Of a stretch of 64,000 nucleotides of DNA, positions 40,701 through 52,062 are shown piece by piece (position 1 is the stretch's first letter; each line of letters begins with the position of its first letter). The DNA is from Pegea sp. RAD2-039. Taxonomy: Eukaryota > Chordata > Thaliacea > Salpida > Salpidae. The position numbers were made by a program, and so were the translations under genes. The stretch lies in assembly GCA_034620365.1 (NCBI GenBank), contig JAQGEQ010000380.1:620001-684000 (forward strand). The letters are read 5' to 3'. Below the pieces are notes generated by a model, which did no database searches, had not been told where the DNA came from, and saw only the letters and a list, made by a program, of their open reading frames with translations.

Positions 40701-42341
40701 AGTTTAACTTTGTATGCAATGATTAGAATTAATAATTTTACCTAATCTAAATTTATGAAAATATTATTTATAAAATCAAAATTGTGTTTAACTAAAAAAA
40801 ACTTTTGGAAAATATAAAAAGTTAACAACATAATAGGTTTGATATTAATCACAAATAATTTCAATTAGTATTTTTGATATAAAAACTCTACAGTTCTTAC
40901 TTAAAAACAAAACTAGTAAAAATAACAAAATTGTTTCTTAAAAAGTTTTTAAATCAAGATTTCACAAAAACCTGATAATACAATGCTCTTTTTGTTCAAC
41001 TTTGGTTATCGATTTTCCTAAAAGTTTGCTTTATAGGCAAAGTTTGTTAAAAAATTCAAACTAAATGATAAATTTAGATAAAAACTAAATAAAACAATGA
41101 AAAAATAAGTTGCTAATGATAGTTTAAAAATAAATGTTTATTACAGGCTATACATAATTGTTGTAACCAGTTTATTCTAATAGAAAATTGTGTTTTTTCT
41201 AAACAAAAGTTGAACAAAACTATCAAATGATTAAAAAAATACTAATTCGTCTCAGCTAGAAAGTTTGTAACAACTGCATCAAACTTTGAAGAACATAAAA
41301 ACAGTAATTGTGAAATACAGATTTTAGTCAAAGCTACTTTCTAAACATTTGTTGGTATATTCAAAACATTTAGATATTTCAGTTTAAAGCTTTGTAAACA
41401 AAATAATTTTTTTTGTCAGAAAAAATATTCAACTTTTTAATTAAAAAAAAGCTCTAGCATATTTTTAAGCTTTTCATATTTTAGCTAGAAAAAAGTGCAA
41501 ACAGTTTATGATATTCAAATGATCTAACATTTCAAAAAATCAGATCGTTTATTTCATTTTAGTCAAAGTATAAATATTTTTTAATGACACGTGTTATAAG
41601 ATGAATAAATAGATAAATTAGAAGTCAATAACTAGAAAAGCTACTTGAAAATGTATAATTCAAAAGAGACTCATCAACGCAAATGAATAATTCAGTGTTT
41701 GAGTCTCAAATAGATAATAGCCTGTACGGTCTTATAAGAAAAGCATATCACAAGATAGGCGAATGCATTAGTAAATGTCTTCTTACAAAAAAACCCTCTA
41801 ATTTTTCTACATTTTTAGCCAAACTTCAAAAAACTCTGACACAATTTAATGATCAACAGAAAATTTATTTTTAATTATTTGGACAAAATGCTTCACAAAC
41901 GAATTTTAAAAAACTATTAGTTTCGAGATTCTTGTTGTTTTGCAAAAAATGTCTTACACAAATTTCGTCTTTCTATTGATTGATCGAAAGACTCAAATTT
42001 ATTCAGTAGCTTTCTATATATAAATGTAAATATTGTAAATTGTTTAAATAATTAAAAAAAGTTTGAACAAATTTTGTTGTTATAAAGTCATCTCTAAATT
42101 ATAACTGAGATTTTAAGAAAAATATTCAAATAAACTTTCTTTAGATCAAAATTTTTACCTGACAACAAAAACAGTTTCTGTAAACAAAGAAAATTCAAAC
42201 AAAATAAACTAATGCTGAAAATATCACCTCTCCAAGTCCAATACGTCGAACAGTTTCAAGTTCTAGACAACTGCAACAACACAAGGCAAACTTGACTGAG
42301 CTTTCCGAATCTCCATCCATAATTCCAGCTCTAAACCTCAT
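34750..42341 (-). CDS. RGS: Regulator of G-protein signalling (RGS) protein, RZ-like
   Basis: GTPase-activating protein for G-alpha subunits, 355 aa in 7 exons with closing phases: 42341-42228, 40310-40201, 39914-39819, 39362-39301, 37434-37265, 35628-35460, 35096-34750. The RGS domain spans about residues 112-238. Recognisable blocks are QIWNSSFDALLKS, FKNFLESEFAEENLKFWLAC, YYTYIDTHSSSEVNID and EAQHQIYSLMYRDSYPRFL, all diagnostic. The last block and a cysteine cluster near the N-terminus (LCCCSC, 20-25) resemble the RZ group (RGS17/19/20), whose cysteine string is palmitoylated. Here the cluster is shorter. Residues 45-105 are basic and Ser/Pro-rich (IRRPSRRKKIK); the C-terminal 115 residues are low-complexity polar. 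ATG 42341 is preferred; an alternative is Met8 at 42320. An acceptor-like cttattag lies 17 nt before the ATG. RGS identity is certain, the RZ assignment is inference. Confidence 0.93.
35629..42227 (-). other. Long AT-rich introns of the RGS gene
   Basis: The RGS introns of about 1.6, 1.9, 0.45, 0.3 and 1.9 kb (35629-37264, 37435-39300, 39363-39818, 39915-40200, 40311-42227) are very AT-rich. A plus-strand ORF at 41683-41874 (63 codons) has no recognisable similarity and is probably chance. I see nothing else in them. Confidence 0.6.
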
Positions 42342-42588
42342 ATACCAATTGTGCTGATCTAATAAGATTGAATCTCATGTAGAAAAAAGTTGACGTCTTT
42401 ATGTTAGCTGTAAAAGGCGCTATAGGGCTGTTACTACAGCTTGCAGATGCTACTGACTTTCCACATTAATATTGTGATGTATGCATAGGTGAGATAAGTA
42501 TTACTTGTCTGTCACTCTATACTATCTCCTGGGAGATTCACTTTGCTGACTGTGCTTTGGTAGAAAACGTTTTGGTGGCTGACATAAT
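42342..42588. promoter_or_regulatory. Possible bidirectional promoter between the RGS gene and orphan plus-strand exons
   Basis: These 247 bp separate the RGS start codon (minus) from a plausible plus-strand start at 42589. The stretch is visibly less AT-rich than its surroundings. No canonical TATA box is obvious. The inference rests on head-to-head spacing and depends on the plus-strand exon being real. Confidence 0.3.
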
Positions 42589-42640
42589 ATGGAAAACTAC
42601 AAAAAAAAGAATGGAGATAAGCAAGTAGAAGAAATACAAG
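42589..42640 (+). CDS. Candidate first exon of an unrecognised gene
   Basis: An ATG opens 17 codons (MENYKKKNGDKQVEEIQ) ending at a donor gtaaaa in phase 1, head-to-head with the RGS gene. The peptide is strongly hydrophilic. It is not in phase with the exons at 43007 or with the ADISSP exon at 50526, so its partner exon is unknown. Confidence 0.3.
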
Positions 42641-43006
42641 GTAAAAATTGTAAAAGTTTATCAAACTTTGCTTGTTCTATGATCACATAAATTTCACAAG
42701 GTCTAAATTAATTATAAATGGTTTGAGCTCTCTTGAAACTTTATAGTAAACAGTTTACATTTATAATTTTCTTACACCAGATATTTAAAATAGGTTTTAT
42801 TTATCATTAAAGAACTTCACACCCATTTCTACAATTTTAAGAAACCATCAATTGCAACAATCAATACAATTCAATTTATGCTCCAAACTGACACCAAAGC
42901 ATAAGTGCTTGTGATAATATTGACGTTAATATCGATTTATTCTAGAATAAGAGTGAATAGTAGATACCTTTAGTCGATATCTAATATAACCATGGCTAAG
43001 GCATAG

Positions 43007-43353
43007 AAATTAATTCACTTTAACTGTGTTGATAGATCTAGGGAAAAGCATCCGTTTGCTTTTCATGAAAAAATTGATTTTGAAAAGTTTAAACTTAATC
43101 TAAAGCTGTTTCAAAATAGATCAGAACAACAAACTTACAATTTGAGTAAGTAATTTCTATTAAATACTATTCTTAGATATTTGTATTGAAATAATTTTCT
43201 ACATTTTTCTTTTAAAATCACAAATTAATTCTCTATTTTGTAGTTTTCACTGAAATCTATTTCATTAGTAAAAAGAAATTAAAATTACTTCTACTTCTTT
43301 TCCATAAGTTGAAGATTTCTTTATATTCCTTTTGCGCATATTTAAATAATTAA
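43007..43353 (+). CDS. Candidate exon pair of an unrecognised gene
   Basis: The first exon (43007-43145) runs from an acceptor ggcatag to a strong donor gtaagtaa and is open throughout. It reads NCVDRSREKHPFAFHEK, then IDFEKFKLNLKLFQNR. A 98-nt intron ends in tattttgtag. The second exon (43244-43353) continues in phase (FTEIYFISKKKLK) and ends at TAA. Together they give 82 codons and a stop. The codon pattern looks more coding-like than nearby sequence, but no family is recognised and no start codon is in frame. Confidence 0.35.
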
Positions 43354-46300
43354 AATGTTATAAAAGAAAATATTCTGTAACATAAAAGCAATTTCGTTGA
43401 AATATTTTAAAGATTACAGAAGAATTAACTAAAAACTTAAAAATAAACATCTTAATCTCTTAAAATTATGAAAAGTCTGTAATAGTTCTACTGAAAAAAA
43501 TTAATAAACAAAAGAAAAATATTAAAGAAACTAAAAATAGATCAATAACTCGCCTATTTATCAATTTTGGCAAATATTTTTATAAATAATAAATATTTTT
43601 TATCATCAAAAAGTTATTGTAATATTTAGATAAAATGACTTTATCTATCAATTTTCATTATCTCTATTATATTTCATTTAACTTAAAAACTTAGTATATT
43701 GTTGTTTATTTAAATAATAATTTTACTTAAATTTGTTTTAAAAACTTTTAATAAACATAAATTTAATTGTACAATTGTTTGAATACATATACAAATTAAT
43801 GATATTTACTTTAAATAATTCAACATTCTTGTTTACAATACCGTTTAGCAATTGTAAAAATATTTTTTGAATTTTATTTAAGTGGCAAACACAAAAATAA
43901 GTTTTTCGCAAAACCGATATTTAAGTATTTCTTTTTTTGAAATATAAGTCAAAAGATAAATTGAAGTATATAGGAAAACAAATGTTCTGTTCTATGTACT
44001 GCTGTAAATAATTCATTATGTCAAAGTTTAATATTCAAAATGTCAAGCCTTGTGAAATATATCATTTATAAGTGAGACCTATTTTCTATCCATCAAATTT
44101 AAATAAAACAAAAAATTTATGTTGTAAACTCAATCAAAATACTTTTAATTGGTTTAAATAACCTAGTAGTATAAAACGGAAAATTGTGTATTAAGTAGCC
44201 CACAAATGTTTTTACTATAAAATAACTGTTTTATTAAAGGTAAATATCGGATTGCAAAGTTTAAAAAACACAGTTTGCAAAAGTCAAAAGCTCTAAATTC
44301 GTAGTGGACAAACAGAAAGTGAAATTAGAAAAAAATCGATTTCAAATTTAGATAAAAACCAACTTTCTGAGTAAAAAGGAAGTTCAGATAAACTTCCAAC
44401 AAATGCTACAGCGGTCATTGTACAATTATTATCTTTCTGTTTTTTAACCTCGAATGAAATATGATTAACAAATAAATGCGACGTTTATTGTAATACATGT
44501 AATTAATAACTCTGATTAAAAACTACAGAATTTCTAAATGAAACTCACTTTTAAAGAAATGTTTTATTAAGAAATTGTAAATACCGCTTATAGAGATTCT
44601 GTAAAAGGCTGCTTCAAAATATAAACTATATTAAAGTTTTGTTGTTAACTTATTTAACAAGCAAATATAAATTTAGTCACCAAATTATTTATAATAGTTA
44701 TATTATTCGAGCTAATTATTTGGGTATCAATTAATAATTTGTTGATATATAGTTTACTTATTTTTGTATAAACTGTTATTGTGATGAATATTGAAAACGC
44801 CAAATTGTTAAGACCACTATGTATTTATATTGTAATACAACTATTAAGTAAAAAACTTCTTTTGATTCCTTCTTTTTTCGTTAATAAAAGCAAACATTGA
44901 ATCAAGAATTTGACATGAATTAAGGTTTCAATTTTAATAATTCAATTTAAAAATAAGTAAAATTATTCTTCGTATTCTTACTGAAGCAAAATTTTTCTTT
45001 TTAAAAGCTTGCTCTTTATCAACTTACTTTGCAATAAATTTTAAAAGATTTTCTTATTTTAAGAAATATCAACGGTTCTATCTGAAAACTAAATAGCATA
45101 AATCTAATATAATTAACCAAAACTATTACAAAAAAAAGTTTTTATCAAACTGTACATCTACTACTATCTGAGCATAATTTTTATTTTCAGAAACAGCTGA
45201 ATAAAATTTTTAAATTAATTATGCATGCTGAAGCTTAGATGAAAACAGAAATAAAACTACATAATATTTTCATCTCAATCCTACTGAAACCGGGAATAAC
45301 TCTTGTATGACACTTAGCGGGAAGCTGAAAAGTTTCAGATAGACTACTCTTGTTAAAAACAAACAATTCAAGTTTATACTTCAGTTAGAAAAATATTAAA
45401 ACTTTTTAAGATAGATTTAGCAGAAATTTATCGTGTACAATTTTATTAGTTGGTTAGATATAAGCTTTTATAATTTTATTATTATTTAACGATAATTTAA
45501 ACCAAGTGTAATTTAAGAATTCAAAAATAATAATTTAATTTTGATTACTTAGTTAACACTTTAAAAAGAAACTCTAATTTATTTTACAAAAATAATACTC
45601 TTCTATAAACCTTTCAGCAAAATTACTACTAAATTCTCCTATAGACTGATAGCATTTAATAAATAACTGATTTATCTTATTTTATTATTTTATTTTTTTA
45701 CCAGTGTTTGTAAACCAATTTTTGATAATTATAACTTAGTAAAAAATACTTTGTATTTCGTAATTTTGGTTTTACGTTATAATAGAAGATAAAAATTACA
45801 AATATAAATCTAAATCTAAAAAACATTTACAAATAACTGGAATATAAAATTACTGAAATATCAAATTATTGAAAACTTACTTCTTGTATTTACAAGAACT
45901 TGACGACATAGGAGTTTTTAGAAAGCCATTTATTGACAACTTTTGCATTTTTAAGGCTAATTGAAAACCTTTAATCAAATCTATAAAAATTATTATCAAA
46001 AAAAGCAAAGCTGTATTAAACTAATATTTAATTAAAAAATTTGAATATTACTAAAGATTTGTTAAAAAATCATAGAAACAAAAATAAACAAATTTCGAAA
46101 AGAAACATTTTTGACAAATTAAATAATTTAATTGCTCCAATTTATCCGTTTTTAGTTTTCACAAAAAAGCATTTTCAAACTCACATCAAAAAAATTAACA
46201 AAAAACAACTTATCGTATATATCAACGATCTTAAAATTTATTCAATATCTCTTGCATCTATGCATTTGTGAGTTTACTGCTTTCAATATTTCTTTGAATT

Positions 46301-49300
46301 TACTCATATTATAACTTCATGTAGCTATAAGCTTTTGTTTATGCTTTTGTCATGACTCAAGACTAAAATTTAAGTCATTAGTTGAGCTTCGTCTAATCTT
46401 AATTTGTTTATCACAAACATGAAGCTACAAACCATCAACGAAAATAGCTTTTCGATTGTTTTACTTCTTATGTTTTAAGTTTGTTAATTCATTTATTTCT
46501 TTTAAAAATCTTTTTGCCAAAAATTTATTTTCACTTCGTATAGAATTTAATTCTTAAAAAACTCTTTGATTTTTTTTAAAGTGTATTGTTGTGGTTAACT
46601 GAAAAATGTTTTACTATATTCATCTTTCGTCACAAACTTAATAACTGGCTTATAATATGCTTTTATTAACAAAATGTTTTGTAAAGGAAGTAAAATTTGA
46701 GTTTTGAAAATCAACTAAAGGTTTTAAAAACAGAAAGTTTCTATGTTTTGCTTATTTTCCGAAAAACTGTTTTATTTGCTGTATTATGATCTTAGTTTGC
46801 AGCTTTTTAAAGATAATTCTGCTTATACAAAGCCTTGTGCATTCTAATAGATACAGTTTTAGTGTTTAATTTAGGTGTCAAAAATTCTTTCAATTGACAA
46901 AAACCTTTTTTACTAGATGTTAGTATAAACATAGACATGTTGCAAAGTAAACTAAAATTACTTCTTCATATAGAATTACTGACATGATTAATAAAGTTAA
47001 AGTTCATCTTGATATTTCTGTTTTATGTAAAAAAGCATTATTTCTATATAAGTACAGCCATCTAAAACTTCAACTTTACTTAATACAATATTAAACTGTT
47101 TACAAAAAAATACTTATTTATCAAAACTATTTTAAAAGTAATTCAAGATATCTTCAAGCTCTTTAAAAAAGTAATAATGGACTTTTCACTCGAACCTTCT
47201 ATTTAAAAACCATTTCCGTCTTCATTCAGACTGCAGCAATAAAACACATTTGTGCGTTAAACAAGTAAAGTAAATTGTAAGCTAGCCTTACTTACAAATT
47301 AAGTCATGCCTTCAAAAGTTATACGTTTAAAAGTCCTTTAATATAACAATATTGTTGAAAAGAACTTCTTTTCATTACTAAAAATTTAAACTCTTTATTG
47401 GTAGCTTGAGCTGCCGAAAGGCTGAGAATAAATTATTAGTAAGTTAACTTATAATTTGAAAAGCTATAAAAGTAGAAATCTAAACCGATGTATCAAAATA
47501 TGCGTGGTTTAGTCTTTGCTTATTACCACTTCCTTTTTATCATACTTTTTTTGCTTAAATCTATAGACATATGAAGTTTTAGCTAGTTATAATTTTAAGT
47601 TATATATAACTTTATCATTACGTAAGTAGAAAAATATAAGCGATAAAAGTTGATCTGCTAATTTTCAAGTTCAGTTTATATGCTTGGGATATAATTCAAA
47701 CAATAATTTTAAACAATTTTTGTCGCAATAAAATGATTTTGTTAGCAATTAGCAGCTATTTATACATTTAGCTACTTAAGTTGATTTTGGGCAAAAGTAG
47801 AAATTCGAGATAAATTTGTCTTGTAATTGTTTTATAATTATCAAACCTTGACCTTTTAATACTACTGAAAAATAAAGATATCATTTTTGAAAGCTTTCTA
47901 ATTCTCATTAAAAACTAACAAACTGTTCATTACTCAAAAGCAACCTATCACTCCAGCAAATGACAATTCAATTAAGCTAATAATTGTCTTTGGCGAAACA
48001 CTTAAGCTTACAAAAATTAATTTGTAAAAATGAAAATTGTAGTTTAATCCTTAACGATATTGTAGTGCTTCTCCATATGAAAACAGCCACATGTTTAGAT
48101 GCTACAGGTTATGACGTCACTTCCTCTATAAGCTATTCAACCAATTAAACACTTTTTCGGGATTTTAGGAGCTGATACCTTGCTACATAGATAAGAAAAA
48201 CTAAAATCAGGTTTTATTCTGATTTACACAACAAAATGGTCACTTATAAAAAAGCTTTAAAGATGTCCCTTGAACTGATGCAAATTTCTTTTAATGATTG
48301 ATATCTTTTATTTTACTACTCTGATTAAATTCTGAAATATTTTTAAAGGCAACTAAATAAAAGGTTTCTAACAATTCAATCAAACATTGAATGTCTTTTA
48401 TATATTGAAATTCTTTTATATAAACTTGTTTCTAAATAACTTTTGTTTAAACCGATTACATAAATTACTTATAAAGAATTTACAACATTTTTTTCCCTGA
48501 AAGTTTTTTTAATGTTTCAGCAATAGTTTACTATAGTTTCTATTCACAGCAGCAAACTTGTTAACATTAACTTTTGTTACTTCAAATAATAAAGTATTTG
48601 GTATATTTAGTGTAAACTCAAATCTGTGTTTGTGAAATTTTAAGAAAATTTAAATCAAATTAAGATGTGTAGTTTAAGTTTATTTAAAATTGTTTCAAAT
48701 GTGGGTAAATAATGTAAAAATTCACTTAAAAGCTCTAAGAATAATTTTATTTTTAAATTGTGGTTTAAACTAATGACTGTTTATGTAAATCTTTTAAGTA
48801 TTAAATGTTTTTTTTTTATCTTGTTAGTATCTCAATAATTATTCCATTTGCTTTTTTAATTAATATATAACCGTGTTTCTTTAAAGTATTTTTATATGAC
48901 TTATTTCAGTCTTTCTGTAGTTATATTTCAAATATTTAAATACCTTTTTTTATTTTAGTTTTCATCAAATTGTCAAAACTTCTTATAAAACATAAAAAAT
49001 ATGTAGCTTTTTTTAAGCTTATGAAATTACTGAATTCATAAAATATATAAATCACGTAATATTTTGACTTTTAAATTTTATAGTGTCTATTTGATTAAAA
49101 AAATATCTTTTATAATTGTTATAAAAACAAGTCTATGATATGTAAGTAAAATATTTATTTAAGTAACTTGTTTATCAAAGTTTTTTTAAGCTTTGATCTT
49201 GACAATAAGTTAATTGAAAACTTTCATAAATAAAAGTTTACTTATTAAATGAGTCATTTAATTTAATAAGAACAATAGTAAGTGAATGGTCGATATTATC

Positions 49301-50507
49301 TGCTGAAATAAATTAGTTTGTCATAATGTTTAATTCATTCGCAACAGAAAACTTCATACAAATATTTGATGGCAAAAGCTGGTTTTGAAATTCATACAAT
49401 ACGTTAATCAATAATTTCTAATTAACTGGAAGCTTCTTATACTAATTTTAAATCAACATATTGTTTGCGATAATTCGAAATAATAATGTTATAAATAATA
49501 AAGCAGCGTCAGTTTTAATGGTATCCTATGACTTTTCTAATTTATAAGTTTAACAGCGATTAAGTTGCCTAACAAGAACACGAATACGATATAAATAAAT
49601 TTTTGTTTCAAATCTGTCAATTATTATGTAACTTGTTCAGTAAATAGCCGTATCCCAGCTTACTACTCTTCAATAAACTTTGAGTAAAAGTTTTTTCTAT
49701 CAATTAATAAAACTTGTATTCTATTTGCATATAAAGAATTTTAATAACTTTTAATGATCGGTTGTTCTAATTTCATATTTTTAATATTTATGTAATATGA
49801 CAAGGATATAATTTTCTTTGACGTTGCTGAAGACTCACTCTTACGTCACCAAGAACTTATCAACTTCGGTGACGCTACTAAAAATAATATTCTCAAAACA
49901 ATAGTTTGAAAATATTTAAATCATAATAACTGTTATTCTTAAATTTATAAGTATTTTCTTTCTAGTAAATTTTGAATTAAGATTCTTATTTGGTAACATA
50001 ATATTTTTGTAATGTTATTTTTAAACACCTTAATTGTTTTATTTTAGTCATTTTCAAGTTTAGTTGAAACTTTTGTGGAGTATCGTAAAATTCTCATATA
50101 CTTTGGTACGAATCATAATATTTACTTATAAAGTAGATATTGATGATATAAATCTTTTACAAAAATCACTGCAGAGTATAAAATATTAGTCTGTTTATAT
50201 TTTTTCAACTATATAAACTTTCTTGTAAAATATTTTTATTATATAAAACTAGCATCAATTTCTTTTAAGAGTTTAAACATATCAAATTTAAACTTTTTAG
50301 ATTTTTATAGTATAAAAAATACTTTTAATAACTATAAAAAAGAAAACTAGATCTTAAATTTAAGTTGACAAATATAATTTTTTTCATAGATAATTTGGAT
50401 TGAGATTATTTCATCATCTAAGTATTTGATGATCTATAATAAATTATTTCATTTGACAAAGTTCTGAACTGCAGTTTATCAATCTTTAATATAAAACATT
50501 ATTTTAG
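43354..50507. other. Long AT-rich region without a supported gene
   Basis: About 7 kb of AT-rich sequence. A TGACGTCA palindrome at 48112-48119 is followed within 40 nt by TATAAG and CCAAT, promoter-like in combination but with no gene attached. A small imperfect hairpin with GTCACC/GGTGAC arms lies at 49844-49874. A 76-codon ORF at 46041 is Asn/Lys/Ile-rich and unconvincing. Confidence 0.5.
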
Positions 50508-50525
50508 TGAACAAAACATTTTCTA

Positions 50526-51778
50526 ATGCCTATATTAAAAAATAGTGAGTTGTCTGGCTCATCTTCTACCTCTGATGCTAATAACAGAAATGTTGAGAAA
50601 AGAGCTTCTTTTTCTGTCACTGACAACCTCCAAGAAGGATCAAATGCTATTAAAGTGAAAAAACATAAAGATGAAAATATAATTGATGTATTTATTGGAT
50701 TTATACAAGTTTTTCATAGGTAATCACCATTACAAATATAGTTAAACTATTTTATAAACAAATAAATTTAAGGTTAGATAATATTTATTTATGTAATTTT
50801 TTGTTTTAATTTCTCACCTATAAGTTTCTATAAGTATTTCTGTGAATATTAGTATATATGATATATAGCCAAGATATATATATATATATAAAGTATAAGC
50901 TTTATATAATTTGTATAAAATATTAAGACTTCCAAATATTATTCTAGCAATTGGATAATAATTTATGATTACTTAATTATAAAAAACTATTTTATTTAAA
51001 ATCTGTTTTCTACTATTACTTATAATTATTTTTTAACTGGTTTTTTAATCTTTTTTTTTAAATTAAGAGTACAAACAATGATTACAAATAAACACATTAG
51101 TCTTACCTAAGAAGTTTTCTTTTTTATTTTATAAATAAATATTTATAATCTATAGTTAGATAAATTTTATCAGTGTCAGGATCACTTTTACATAGTTGTG
51201 TGTAAGTCTTACTAAGTTATTATCATTCATATTTAGATATGGAATTAAGTTTTCATTTTCATTACCTGGTTTTGGGACTTCAATTACTTATAAGACAGAT
51301 TATGCTCAACTAGAAGTAAAAAAGTTGGCAATGAAAGGTTTGCAGTTCTAAAATTATAATTAAAAAAATAATAATTGTAATTCAAATATTTAATTATTAG
51401 ATTCTATTGTAACAATGGGCTTAGAATATTTACCTGGCGAAGAGAAAGTTGGTTCAATCATAGAGACACTAACAGTAGGAAATGATAAAGGAGATATGGA
51501 AATGGTCTTGTTCTTACACATGGAGGTTTTAGGTACTGTTATTTTAAACTTTTTATTTTAAAAAATTATATTTCTAAACTTTGCTTGTAAAATTTAACTT
51601 TACACAGAAATATTTTTCAACAAGCTTTTTTATATACTTTTAACTTGAGTTGTATACAGGAAGAACACAAGGAAGACCTTCCTTAAAAGATGGAGTAACT
51701 TGCCTTGAAACTTTGCCTGAGTATAAATTAAAACCGAAAGAATGGGCCCCAACTCAGCCTAATGAAAATGAAGATTGA
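50526..51778 (+). CDS. ADISSP: Adipose-secreted signalling protein homologue (C20orf27 family)
   Basis: A 181-aa protein in 4 exons: 50526-50719, 51237-51337, 51401-51532, 51660-51778. Phases close. It matches the metazoan C20orf27/ADISSP family (human about 174 aa): IGFIQVFHRYGIKF corresponds to VGFLKILHRYEITF. The C-terminal RTQGRPSLKDGVTCLETLPE corresponds to RHHGTPMLLDGVRCVGAELE. In mammals the product is reported as a secreted adipose factor without a classical signal peptide, and none is visible here. The N-terminal 35 residues are Ser/Asn-rich and poorly conserved. An acceptor-like attattttag lies 18 nt before the ATG. The next gene, TMEM19, starts 285 bp downstream on the same strand. 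Confidence 0.85.
50874..50890. repeat. AT dinucleotide microsatellite in ADISSP intron 1
   Basis: A 17-bp run of alternating A and T in the first ADISSP intron. Confidence 0.85.
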
Positions 51779-52062
51779 AAACTATTTTGATTAAGAATTA
51801 ATATTTTTCTTCCCAACAATTTTCTGTGACTTGTTTAAATTGAATTTTTGTTTCTTTTTGTTTTTTTTTGCTGTTAATTTATAACTTAGATAAACTCTTA
51901 CTTCATTTAAACATGCAAAATTCCACTGTGTTTATTTCACTCAATACACATTGCTGCTGACGTCTTGTTATCATTTTGTTGTTATTTATTTCCAGTCTTT
52001 CTCAAATTTTAGCTTTTTACAGGATTGATAGATTTGTTTTTAAATTAAAAGCTGTTTTGATT

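Noticed and set aside
41683..41874. 63-codon plus-strand ORF in RGS intron 1
   Set aside because: More balanced composition, but no family match and no splice or polyadenylation context that I could tie to it.
46041..46271. 76-codon plus-strand ORF
   Set aside because: Asn/Lys/Ile-rich low-complexity reading of AT-rich DNA.
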